The notes beneath the pieces are model-generated. The model ran no database searches. It worked only from the letters and a program-made list of their open reading frames with translations, and had not been told where the DNA came from. Of a stretch of 40,349 nucleotides of DNA, positions 29,737-40,318 are shown in pieces (the first letter of the stretch is position 1; each line of letters opens with the position of its first letter). The position numbers and the translations under genes are program-made. Source of the stretch: Chara braunii (Eukaryota > Streptophyta > Charophyceae > Charales > Characeae); NCBI GenBank assembly GCA_003427395.1, contig BFEA01000535.1:2063-42411 (forward strand), given 5' to 3'.

Positions 29737-31281
29737 AGGTTCACCTGGTAGAGTTACTCTTTTTACAGTTACAGAGGCAACTTAGAGATGCTACTAAAAG
29801 ACAAGATCAAATTAGAAATCGTAAAGCCAGATTGGAGAGCAGAGAGGCAGACAAGGCTGCGCTAGAAGGGATAGGCGATTCACCCTTGGATGATCTACGA
29901 AAGATCTTCCGGGTGAACCTGCTGAATACAAATGAGTATCTTGACAGCTGACTGGATGAAATCCAGTCAACCCTTGACCAGATACTGACGGTCGTGCAGG
30001 GAAGGGGAGGACCACTACCCTCCATGCCTAGTGCGCCAAATGTTCGGCCGCAAGCAGCCTTTGTCGGTGATGACAGACCTCTTTGTTCCACAGTTTGGTG
30101 CCCCATCAGGTGGTACGTCAGCAGCAACAACACAAATTGTTGCTTCCTAATCTTCAAGTCCATTTGTTGCAGCTTCAGGGCAGCAAACGGTTCAATCACC
30201 GACTGGACCACAACAACCTTGGCACCTGAAGACCCCAATAAAACCTCAAAATGTCTTCATAGGAGACAAGAAGGATGAGGCCCTCGACACTTGGTTGAGG
30301 ACGGTTCCATTTTGGGTAAGGGCCAAGCGTACACTGCGAGAGGAGGAGGTGATCATTGTCGCTTCTTACTTAAAATTATCGGCAGCAAGATGGTTGAACG
30401 GGTACATAACGACAAAGGGCTTTGCCGGACGAATGAACGACTGGGCGCAAACCCAAACACTTCAAAGCTTCATGGACCTTGTGGAGGCGCGATGGCACAA
30501 CCCTCAGCAAGCTCAACAAGCCACTGATGCGTTGACGCGTCTTGATACTAGGAAGTTCAAGACGGTGCGAGAACTTACAAGTGTTGTGGAGAAACTGGTA
30601 GTAGTACCGGGAGTTCGTTATGATCCCCAAGTCCTCCTAACCATGTTCTTGAGATGTCTTCCTACAAACATCAAGAATCTGCTGGTTAGTGAGACTAGCA
30701 TTGAGTATCACACCCTCGAGTCCTTCTGCAACAAGGCCTTAGACTTCGAGGCAAGGTTGGTAGGGGCTCAACAAGTAGCTATGGATGGGAGAAAGTCGAA
30801 GCCTCCACAAGAATGGAAGAAGAAGGGTAGTCGATTGATGATGGTTGATTCTGATGGGAATCAAACCGAGATCGATGATCTCGCTGATCTTGTGGAGGAT
30901 ACAGAGTAAGGTGGCAAGGAGAGTGCAGAGGGTAGCAACCTCGCTGCCATTACCAAAGGAAAGGCGGTTGGCCGCGGGAAGGGCGGTCAACAAAAGAGTC
31001 AGGGGCAGGCCCAAAACTCAAACAAGATTCTGGCTTGGGTGAGGGTGGGCTTGGAACAAGATGTGTGGAGGGCTAGATATTCACGAGGAGCTTGCATTAA
31101 TTGTGGTGAGCATGGCCATCAACAGTTTAAATGCAAGAACGCGAAGGTCTCTCTAAAGATTGCGCCCAAAGGTGGCTTTGGGGAATCTTTCGCCAAAGTG
31201 GTGCTTCTACGACCGCCAATTTGGGAAACACATCAAACCATTAGAAGCTATAGCTGCTTCTACTCAAGACGAAGTGGTTAG
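29737..31281 (+). pseudogene. G3 gag polyprotein
   Basis: The first frame (29742 on) reads HLVELLFLQLQRQLRDATKR and further charged heptads, a coiled coil typical of gag N-termini, with one TGA (29949-29951). After a frame change, SSPFVAASGQQTVQSPTG and NVFIGDKKDEALDTWLRTV enter the capsid-like domain, which runs through FMDLVEARWHNPQQAQQATD to FLRCLPTNIKNLL. A TAA (30907-30909) is followed in frame by a Gly/Lys-rich tract and the knuckle CINCGEHGHQQFKC (31093-31134), an intact CCHC. Gag forms the particle that holds element RNA. Its capsid part is absent from G2. Confidence 0.88.
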
Positions 31282-31979
31282 TATACCTTCTCCACTTCAA
31301 GAGTTGGTCGAGGCTATCGACTCATTAGTGACCCCGCAGACACATCTTGATCAAACGACACTCTGTTCGTTGGATGTGTCTGAAGCCTTCGAAGAGTTAG
31401 AAACTGAGTGGTCGGCAACCCTCGAGAGTCTTGGGTGGCACTATCTAAAGGTCCTAAAGGGGAGCATTTCGTTGTGGAAGTCGGTGTAGCTGGCCGCAAG
31501 TATGGTGCCTTCGTAGACATTGGTTCCATGCGAAACTTCATAAGTCGCGACTGCGTTGAGAGACTGCGCCTAGTGGACCGGGTGCAGCGCGCATCTACCC
31601 TTGCCAACAAAGAGTGCATGGTTGTTAATGACTACGTCAAGAACATAGTTTGCACCTTGTACTATGGAGGTGAGGAACTTAATCATAAGATTTCGTTCCT
31701 GTTTGCACCTTGTACTATGGAGGTGAGGAACTTAATCATAAGATTTCGTGCCTAGTTAGCGATGACTTTTCATTTGACATGTTGTTAGGTATGTACTACT
31801 TCGAGGTTGCAAAGCCCCGGTTCGACTGGGACCGAAAGGTGCTTAAGCATGTACTACCGAAAGGGAGGACAATCAAACTTGCAAAGTATAAGGCTAGCAG
31901 TCTGATAGACACTTATGGTTGTACGTGTGCATCAACGTTTTACAACTACTATAAACAAAACCAAGTATGTCTCTAAGAA
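31282..31979 (+). pseudogene. G3 aspartic protease, split by a 53-bp tandem duplication
   Basis: The frame carries KYGAFVDIGSMRNFISRDC (Asp-Ile-Gly, as in G2) and NDYVKNIVCTLYYGGEELNH. At 31648-31752 a 53-bp unit starting GTTTGCACCTTG is present twice in tandem. As 53 is not a multiple of three, the frame is lost. It resumes in another frame with LVSDDFSFDMLLGMYYFEVA and KGRTIKLAKYKASSL to 31976. G2 has the unit once, so the duplication is specific to this copy. Confidence 0.9.
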
Positions 31980-32790
31980 AGGGGAGGTCGTTAAATCACC
32001 CCCAAAGATAAAAGTTGTCGTTGCTAAGTACCCTGATCTATTTAAGGAGCCTTCAAGAGTCGTAGACAGGGAGGTTGTCCATGCCATAAAGATCATCCCA
32101 GTTAGCAAGACACTGAAAAGGAGAATCTATAGGATGGCACCGACCGAGTTGGACGAGCTTCGTCGCCAACTGAAAGAGCTCACAGAGAAGGGTTCGATTC
32201 GGCCTAGTACCTCCCCCTTCGGCTCACCAGTTCTATTTGTCCCGAAGAAGGGGGGGACACTAAGGATGTGCATTGATTATAGAGGCCTCAATGTCATCAC
32301 TTCTACTGTAAATCGATGACCTTTTGGACCGGGTGCAGGGATGAAAGTACTTCACAAAGATAGACGTAGAGTATGGTTACCGTCATATTGCGATTAGACC
32401 ATAAAATTGCATTTTAGACTAGGTACGGTCTGTACGAGTTTGTGGTGATGCCCTTTGGCCTTTGCAATGCTCCGGGCACATTCCGGTATGCTATGAATAT
32501 GATTTTTCATGACTACTTAGATAATTTCATCGTCGTGTAGCTCGACGACATTCTTATCTTAAGTAGAACAGTCGAGGAGCATGCCCAACATGTAGAAAAA
32601 AATACTTTCACTCCTATGATAATACGAGTATAAGATTAATTTAGAGAAATGCGAGTTCGGTCGCACTAAAATCTTGTACTTAGGTCATGAAATATCCGTG
32701 AATGGGATAAGGCCCGAAGATGCCAAGGTCGCTAGCATTCGTGACTGGCAACGATCTCAATCCGTGACCGAGGTCAGATCATTCTAAGGG
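31980..32790 (+). pseudogene. G3 reverse transcriptase, heavily broken
   Basis: The N-terminal part is clear: [38 protein letters not shown] and [13 protein letters not shown]. After about 32310 frames change often: [31 protein letters not shown] and FIVV-stop-LDDILILSRTVEE, where the Tyr of the YLDD box is TAG (32538-32540). Further stops occur to about 32790. The aspartates of the catalytic box are still encoded. This is the most damaged section of G3. Confidence 0.88.
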
Positions 32791-33310
32791 ATGTGTGGCT
32801 ACTACCACAACTTTGTAACGAATTATAGTACGGTTCCCTCCCCTTTGACTGATCTAACACGCCGTGACACTCCATGGGAATGGACAAACGCGTGTGAGGC
32901 TGCTTTCAAAAGATTGAAGTATGCCCTCACATATCATGAGATTCTCATGGTCCCTCATCTGGAGAGGCCATTCGTTGTGAGCACTGACGCAAGCCAATAT
33001 GGCATTGGCGCAGTGTTGGCCTAGCATGAATGGAGGAAGTTGAGGCCGATCGAGTACATGAGCAAGATGATACCATCAAAGAAGTTGGTGAAGTCCACCT
33101 ATGAAAGGGAACTCTACGCCCTCTACAAAGCCCTTGTCCACTAGAGACACTATCTGTTGGGAAGGTTCTTCTACTTGAGAACTGACCATCAGACACTCAA
33201 GTGGATCAAGACACAACACGTTCTCTCTGATGCACTCAAACATTGGATTGAAGTCATTGATCAATATGACTTCAAGCTAGACTATGTGAAGGTACAACAA
33301 GGTTGCTGAT
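32791..33310 (+). pseudogene. G3 RNase H
   Basis: The sequence reads CGYYHNFVTNYSTVPSPLTD (RT connection), EAAFKRLKYALTYHEILMVP and FVVSTDASQYGIGAVLA, with the first catalytic Asp intact, then TAG (33022-33024). In the same frame follow STYERELYALYKALVH, another TAG where Trp is expected, and YLLGRFFYLRTDHQTLKW. The end shifts after LDYVK. Compared with G2 (TYAS) and G1 (deleted), this is the only RNase H here that keeps the catalytic start. Confidence 0.88.
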
Positions 33311-33379
33311 GTGCTATCTCGTAGGGAAAACTGCCTAAGTGCGCTAATAAATGAGTTTGGCTTATCTGACAATGTAACT

Positions 33380-34879
33380 CGGTGAATAGTGGAAGCCTAC
33401 AAGGAAGACCGCGCCACGATGGATATCATGCACAAACTTGAGGCCCAAGACAAGGCCACATCAGATGAGTTTGTGATGGTGGATGGTTTACTCTTTCTTG
33501 CAAAGGCAGGGTTCAAAAGATTAGTTGTTCCATCCAGTGAAATTTTGCGTAGTTTGTTTCTAGGCGAATGTCATGATGCGACTGGGCATTTTAGATACAA
33601 GAAGACTAGTGCTAACTTAGTACAACGTTTCTAGTGGCCCGGTATGCTTGACGATGTGAAGAAGTATGTCCAGACTTGTCAAGTCTGTCAGCGGGACAAG
33701 CCGTGAACACAAGCCCCGGTTGGGTTACTTAAGCCCTTGCCCATTCCTGCAGGTCCGGAACATAGTATTTCCATGGATTTCATGGATACCCTCGTGACCA
33801 GCAAGAGTGGCCAAAGGCACATCTTCGTCATAGTAGACCGTTTCACTAAGTATGCTAGACTAATCGCCATGCCTGAGACTGCAAGGATTGAACACGTTAT
33901 CAAGTTATTAATGGATAACTGGGTGCGTGATTTGGACTGCCTAAGACTATCGTTAGTGACAAAGATGTGCATTTCACCAGTGAGATGTGGAAGAAGGTTG
34001 CAGAACGGATGGGAAGCCAACTCCAAATGACTACAGGGAATCATCCTGAAGCAAATGGCCAAGTAGAACAGATGAACCGTGTGGTGCAGCATCTGTTGAG
34101 GCACTATATTAAGCCCCGCCAGGATGACTGGGATGAGAAATTACCTCTCATCGCTATTTTGTACAATAACGTTGTACACAACACCATTAGCATCAGTCCT
34201 AACTACATTTCGGGTGGAAGCCTAGATTTGCGTTAGACTTCCTCCTTCCTAAAAACCGGCCCGCTGCAACACCTGGAACCATAGAATGTGGTGTCCAGTA
34301 TGAGAAGCTATTACAGCAGACTGTCGAGCATATTAGAAAGTCTCAGGAGACAATGATTGCCTCTGAGAACAAGCATCAACGAGACTCCACGTTTCAGGTA
34401 GGGGAACAAATATGGGTTAAGGCTAGTGAACTGGGACAGGAATTCAGAATCTCCCAAAAACTAATGCCACAGTACTTCGGTCCTTGGGAAGTCCTGGTTA
34501 TAGTGGGTAATGATTTGGATGGACCCTCGTATATCATTAGAATCCCTGAACATTTGCACACTTACGTTGTGTTTCACTCCTTAAAGCTTGCATCTTTCGC
34601 AGAGACAGATATGTTTCCAACAAGAAGGTCAATGTTGCCCCCAACCATGGATGGCCACGTGGACGTCGACGACATCTTGGAACACAGAGACTTGCCTGTT
34701 CCCAAGCCTGCTGGCAGGGGACGACCGCTCAAACCTATGAGGGAATATCAGGTAAGGTTCAGGCATCATACGGATCCCAAGGAAGATCATTGGTTCACAA
34801 AGGAGGAGCTTGTTAAGACAACACCTCAGATCATAGCAGACTACGAACGAAGACTTAAGGGTAGGGCACCTGCATAGAA
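33380..34879 (+). pseudogene. G3 integrase with chromodomain-like C-terminus
   Basis: The zinc-binding part GECHDATGHFRYKKT and TCQVCQRDKP has all of HHCC. The core has the catalytic Asp in SMDFMD (33776-33778), the second Asp (33958-33960) and Glu in GQVEQMN (34066-34068) with 35 residues between the last two. One base is missing near 33933 compared with G2, shifting the frame before the second Asp. A further shift near 34215 precedes an open frame (34353-34879): ENKHQRDSTFQVGEQIWVK, DLDGPSYIIRIPEHLHTY, DVDDILEHRD and EYQVRFRHHTDPKEDHWF. This last part is the chromodomain-like tail that may guide insertion, and it is complete. Confidence 0.9.
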
Positions 34880-34911
34880 GCATCTCAACAGACTTTCGAA
34901 GCTAAGGGGGA

Positions 34912-35590
34912 TGGAATGCGAGGACTGGCAGGGTCCCGACAGACATGCAAGTGTTCTAGGTTGTGGGGCCCCAACAATCATTGTGCCCGCCCTAAGTGAA
35001 GACGGGCCTGAATATCCACTAGAGGCCTGTTTACGACATTTTCCATATGTGGGTACTCAGACAGTTGTGGCACACCAGTTGGTTACAGGGAAACGTGAGT
35101 CTCCAGACTCTTTCCAACAACAAGGGTTGCACTGTACAATTGAGCCCAGTGCCGGGTGGTTGTGCCATGGGCACAAACAGTGTGAGGTCGACACATCACG
35201 CAGCAGCCACAGACAAATGAGAAAGCAACATTGTCATCACAAAGTGTCCGCGAGCCAATGAGAATGCGGCCAACACTTCGAGACTGGACGGCTACCTGTA
35301 GCTGCCCAACCAAAAAGGGCCCAGGCCCTTAACTGGTGAAGTGGGTCTGGGCGCAGACATTGGGGCCCGACTGGAAGCTAGTGGAAACTTCCCTAAACAA
35401 GCCCACGCAGAAACTGCAGGGGCTGCACTTTGCATAAAGGAAAGAGGTCAGCCCAAGGGAGGGCATTCTGCCTAAGCAAACAATGTGGACATTGCGTTGT
35501 TGCGCAAGTGTTTGCATGGGCGCTGCTGGTCGGATGCGTGCATGGGCGCAGTGGTGAGAGGGGCACTGTTGTGGCAACAGGCGCACAACA
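34912..35590 (+). repeat. 3' LTR of gypsy G3 (~679 bp)
   Basis: It begins TGGAATGCGAGG directly after the polypurine tract and ends near GCGCACAACA, with TG...CA ends. It is alignable along its length with the G2 LTR (25185-25872). GCATAAAGG near 35433 is a possible promoter element. The 5' partner is missing because the element is cut at 29737. Confidence 0.85.
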
Positions 35591-36454
35591 GCCATAGCCG
35601 GTGTCGGGAACTTGGTTCTCGAATTGATTCCCGACCCTTTAGACGTGATATATGGCTAAGATGTGCACAACAGAGGAATCCAGAATGAGGAGGAAAGGGA
35701 GAACGAAGAGATGAAGGACTGAGGCGGGACCGCCGATGCCAAGGACCCAAGAGGGGGAGACCACAAAAACCTTAGAACTAGGAATGGACCGCGAAGTTTT
35801 GGCTGACAAAATGCTACAGGAAATTAGTAAAGGCGGCCCTCCTTCTTGAAGATAGAGAACCACCAGAAAAATAATACCCAGATGCTAAGTACCGCAGGAA
35901 GGAGGGGGCCGACGACACATAGGAAAATAACGCCTTGGTGCCGACACATGAGATCATAGCATGTGGGCAAGGGGGCCACCTCAATACGGCATGAGAAAAG
36001 CCTAAGGGTCATGAACCAAGCAAAGAGGGGGCAAAAGGATTAATAGGTGTCACCTAAACAAGTATCCAAGCACGGACAATCTGAAAGATAATTGACCCTT
36101 GGGAGCCAAAATGAAAAAGGTTTGAAAAAGAGATTGAGAAGGGACTCAAAAGGGGTGCAACGTATCACAAGGGCCTTAATTGTGGAGTGCCCAAGTACGA
36201 TGAACCTGAAAATAAGGTTCTACTGTGATACATAATAAAACGGTCAGTAAAGGTGAGGAGAAAAGGGCCTAGAGGGAGAATGGGAGAGGTAGGAGAGTGT
36301 GGGAATGGAAAAAGGGTAAACCGCCACATCATGGCCACTCCACAAAAGAGGTCTAGGTGCCTTGAAACGGAACTGAATCAAGACTAGATGCAGTTGGGAC
36401 AAAAACGGACAAAAACGGACACCTAGAGCAAAATAAAACACATATTTTAGGTAC
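35591..36454. other. Non-coding stretch after the G3 LTR
   Basis: Just after the LTR, GTCGGGAA and TTCCCGAC form an inverted repeat (about 35603-35636). A short frame near 35690-35849 reads MDREVLADKMLQEISKGG before a stop; I do not recognise it and it is too short to call. The rest is purine-rich without coding signal. Confidence 0.5.
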
Positions 36455-38890
36455 ATTTTGTGACCGAATTCATCCTAGGATGAAACGGTTACGAATTGCC
36501 TTGATTTTTCGTGATTTTTGGAGAGAAAATCAAAATAAATCAAGAAGGAAGTAAGCCTAGATGCAACGGATCACAAAAAGTAAAGCAAACAAATGTTTTA
36601 GGTACATCCGGAGCCAATATTGGGTTTAGATGCACTTGGGGATGAACTGCTTCATTTTGTTTCAGTTTGAGGGAATTGTGGGGGCAATGTGACTAGGAAA
36701 AAGGTCACCATTGCACTCTCAGATTTAACGGGCTGCAAAGGGGTGTCAAGGCCATGAGAAAGTCAGCCTTGACGGTCGCAAGGACTAGAAAAAGAGAGCC
36801 TCAAGCATGACGACAAAATGACGACGATAAACAACGACCGCGAGATTAAGATCATGCGGCCAAGAATATTCGGCACACTTGGGACATGGGGAGGCGGAAA
36901 TTGAGAGTGCCAGGGACAAGAGAATCCCAAATAAAAATTGGACGACATGGGGAGTGGTGTCGGGGACCACGTGGGTTCAAATAAAAATAATCACAAATTG
37001 TCACCGAGACCGGCGGGACCACCGGTGGGACTAGTTGGGACAAGTGTTAGGGACTTGAGATCTCCCAAGAGAACTATGGGGCGTCATGAAGAAAGAATAA
37101 TCAAAGAGAGATGCATCGTCGAGATCAAGATCTAACGATTCGAAATATTAGCATCACTAGTGCAAACACTAGTAGGATTCGACGGGAGAGACGTAGAAGG
37201 CAAATAAGGGGAGAAATGTGGAAGGAGGGTGTAGATTGCAGTCCGAGATATCTCGAACTTGCCAGACTAGAGAAACTAGAGCCTTGAGAGACTCTATGTG
37301 AGAAATAAGCTACCAAAGGAAAATCGGAGCAAAGCGGGCCACAGTTTGGGGATAACGGTGGCAAGATGGGGCTCCCATGATTATGGGGGTGCCATAATTG
37401 TAGTCCGATAAATAACTGACTGCCCCTTGAGCATGGTCTAGGCCTAGATCAAGATCTACGGCCTATAAAAAGTATCAACAACTAGTTGACATTTGTCATG
37501 TCATAAAATAAAATAAAAGAAAAAGGGAGAGAAAAAAGAGGGAGAATGAAACAAAAGAGGAGGAGGAGGAGAGAGTGAGTTTGTCGTTAATAGGGAGTGG
37601 CAAGGACCACTAACGGTCTATTGTCTGAATCTTGTAGGGAAAAAGAAAATAAAAAGAAAGGAAACAGAAAAAGGACCACTAAAGGTAAAAAACGACCACT
37701 TGGAGGATAGATTTGTGACCGGATTCATCCTAGGGTGAATCGGTTACAAAGTATCTTGATTTTTTTTTTATCTTTTTGAGAAAATCAAAGGAAATCAAGA
37801 CCTATTGCAACCGAGATACAACGGATTGCAAGAGGGGAGAAAAACACATGTTTCAAGTACACTCGGAACCAATATTGAGCCTGGATGCACTTGGAAATGT
37901 TTCGCTCCATTTTGTTTCAGTTTGGGGCAAGTAGGGGGGCAATGAGACTAGGAAAATGACCACCATTGCACTCTGGGAATTAACGGACTGCAGGGGGGTT
38001 CCAAGGCCAAGGGAGAATGAGCCTTGGCACACTTAAGACACTAGGAAAAAGTGTCTCAAGCATGGAGGGAGTGGAGACGGTAAATGGCAACCATAAGATA
38101 GAGATTTAGCGGTCGGGAATATTTGACACACTTGAGACACGTGGGAGGAGAGATTGGGACTGTCGGGGACTAGGAAGTCCGAAATGAAAAGGGGACGTCA
38201 CGAGAAACAGTGTCGACAAGTATATGGATCCAAATAAAGATAGTCGAAAATTGGGATATGTGTCGGCGGAACTAGAAAATGAGACTAATGTGAGAGGAGT
38301 GACGGGAACTTGAGTTGTCCCAAGGGAACCATGAGCCAGCGTGATGGATGGGCAAACAAAGCAAGTAACACCGTCAAGATTCAGATCTACCAGTGAAAAA
38401 TATTAGCAACTACTAGTGCAAGCACTAGAGGTGCCAATGTGAGAAGAATTTGGGAAGAAAGGAAGAGAGAAACAAAGAAAGAAGGCCTACCATGTAGTCC
38501 GAGATATCTCGGACTAGCCAAGCAAGAGAAAATAGAGCCTCAAGGGGCTCTATGTAAAAAACAGGCTGCCAAGGAGAAATTGGAGCAAAAGGGGTAAAAA
38601 ATTTAGACTAACGGAGACGAAATGGAGCCCCTATGAGTGTAGGGGCCCCATTATTGTGATCCAAGAAATAACAGGCAAACAACTTGATCTAGATCTAGAT
38701 CAAGATCCATGCCTTAGAAAAAGTCTCAACAGCTACTTGACACTTGTCACATCAAAAAGAAAAGAAAAGAAAAGAAAAAGGAGAGGAAAATGAGAGGAAA
38801 AGGAGGGAGAATGAGACAAAGGTGGAGAAAAAGGTGGAAGGAAGTGCACCGGCCAGTTGGGGCTGACACAATAGGGACTGACATGTCCCT
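36455..38890 (+). repeat. Diverged tandem duplication, period about 1.255-1.264 kb, non-coding
   Basis: Unit 1 (about 36455-37640) and unit 2 (about 37710-38890) share long blocks in order: GTGACCG-ATTCATCCTAGG, CATTTTGTTTCAGTTTG, GGGGCAATG-GACTAGGAAAA, CCATTGCACTC, GAGATATCTCG and GGAGAATGA. The offset is 1255 at the start and 1264 near the end. Unit 1 has a TATA box, CCTATAAAAAG (37462-37472); unit 2 has CCTTAGAAAAAG there. No protein frame is shared. The units may be two LTR-like copies of a non-autonomous element or a segmental duplication. Confidence 0.8.
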
Positions 38891-38904
38891 ACTGTGACCT
38901 CATC

Positions 38905-38951
38905 ACTAAATCCTCGTCACTCCGGATTTAGTAGGAGCAAATCCGGAGTGA
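38905..38951. repeat. Overlapping, mutually exclusive inverted repeats
   Basis: TCACTCCGGATTT (38917-38929) and AAATCCGGAGTGA (38939-38951) are perfect 13-bp arms around a 9-base loop. ACTAAATCC (38905-38913) and GGATTTAGT (38924-38932) form a second perfect pair that shares bases with the first, so only one hairpin can form at a time. Confidence 0.9.
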
Positions 38952-39724
38952 AGCGATAAGGCCCTTGATGCATTATCTCAACAATATCTGAATTAAAAAG
39001 ATGAAAATAAAAGAAAAGGCAAAAAGGAGTTGACCGGTTTTCTTCTGGACCATAGATCTGAGATCGGATCTCATGAGTGAGACAATATGGTCGTTTTTGT
39101 GGGGCCAACTCAAACGGCCAACTCCGGTGTCAGTGCGAATACCCTTACAAGGGTGTCCACCCTTGGTTTTTGCAAGTAAAAGAAAATAAGTTTGATTCAA
39201 AATTTTGAGTACAGCGCGCGAGTCGTGAATGTGATTCGTTTATGTTGACTGAATGGTTGACTACAAGTAGAGAGTGTGTGGTGCATGCCGTTTTGAGGCG
39301 CACATGATTTTTCTTATCCTACCCCTTAAGGCGTATTGGCCGCGGGGGGAGGAGGATGGCAAGCTGCGCGCCGGGAGGCAGCGTGAGGCTGAGCGCAGAC
39401 GGTTGGATAAAGGGTTCGGCGGGTGAGATGCGTGCAGAGGGTGTTGTGTAACGGTATGTTACACTTCCTCGGCAAAGGAGAAGGCACCTCTGGTTGTCAG
39501 CGACCCCGGACGGCCGCTAATGCAAGGGAATATCTTGCGAGGGGTGCCGTTGGATAGTGGGGAGCGTCGTTTTGCGTTGTTCTATTTTTTGTCTTTTTTT
39601 TTTTTTTTTTTTTTTAGGTCGGTTGGTTTCTTTCGGCCGTCGTTTCTGTTCGATTCGACTTTCCCGTTGCGTCATATATTGATATGAGTTTGTTTGCTTC
39701 GGAAAAACAAAAAAAAACAAAATT
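38952..39724. other. Non-coding stretch
   Basis: It holds a small perfect inverted repeat GTGTAAC-GGTAT-GTTACAC (39446-39464), a palindrome TGAGATC-G-GATCTCA near 39060, and a T22 run (39594-39615). No gene was recognised. Confidence 0.55.
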
Positions 39725-40015
39725 GTTCTCTCGCAAAAGATTAGCCTCGCTCCACTACTCTCGAAATATGCGAAATGAGACTGAATACTCCGCTAGAATA
39801 TGGAAAGATACATCACCATATTTTATGTCTTTTGTGCATGAGTAAATCGAGAAATTTGAAAAACAAAACAAAAATGTTCTCTCNCAAGGATTGGCCTCTC
39901 TCCACTACTCTGGAAATGTGCTAAATGAGACTGAATAATCCTCTAGAACATGGAAAGATACATCGCCATATTTTCAGTCTTTTGTGCATGTCGAGAGTAG
40001 TGAAGTGAGGCCCAA
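39725..40015 (+). repeat. 151-bp tandem duplication carrying MITE-like copies B and C
   Basis: GTTCTCTC starts both units, at 39725 and 39876. Each contains a copy of the element seen at 21680-21800: CTCCACTACTC, AAAT-TGC, AATGAGACTGAATA, TATGGAAAGATACATC and CTTTTGTGCATG. Copy C (39891-40015) has both terminal inverted repeats, starting TTGGCCTCTCTCCACTACTC and ending GAGTAGTGAAGTGAGGCCCAA. Copy B (39741 on) has lost its right terminus by an internal deletion. The surrounding sequence is A-rich. Confidence 0.82.
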
Positions 40016-40133
40016 CGGCACAAATAAATCGATATTTAAAAAAAAAAAAAAAAAAACCAACGTCAAATTTCACAAAAACAAAAACAAGCTGGAATGTACA
40101 CATCGGATGGACGCAATCAGATACACTCACTGA

Positions 40134-40142
40134 ACACACACA

Positions 40143-40176
<34 letters not shown>

Positions 40177-40203
40177 CAAAAACAAAAAAAAAAACAAAAA
40201 AAA
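40134..40203 (+). repeat. (CA)n followed by A-rich tract
   Basis: About 11 CA units (40134-40156) run into an A-rich tract to 40203. It is a microsatellite with a poly(A)-like tail. A poly(A) tail of an unseen retroposon is possible but unproven. Confidence 0.95.
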
Positions 40204-40315
40204 CCTGTGGCAGTGTATATTTCCATGTTCTAGCAGTAGTCTAAGATTCATTCGATTTTGCTCATCCTATCAATGGAAGTACCATGTGGCCAGCCGCGAG
40301 GTTGAAGACTTACCT

Positions 40316-40318
<3 letters not shown>

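Larger units (their letters stand above)
29737..34911 (+). mobile_element. Ty3/gypsy retrotransposon G3, 5'-truncated
   Basis: Plus-strand order: gag with coiled-coil start, capsid-like region and zinc knuckle, protease, RT, RNase H, integrase, polypurine tract AAGCTAAGGGGGA (34899-34911), then a 3' LTR. The 5' end is cut at the junction with G2, so its leader and 5' LTR are missing. It is the most complete gypsy copy here by gene content, but many stops and shifts disable it. Confidence 0.92.

Noticed and set aside
35603-35640. tRNA-like T-arm (GGTTCTCGAATT) after the G3 LTR
   Set aside because: No acceptor, D-arm or anticodon arm fits around it. It is part of a simple inverted repeat.
39517-40226. 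Phe/Lys-rich minus-strand frames
   Set aside because: They arise from A and T homopolymers.
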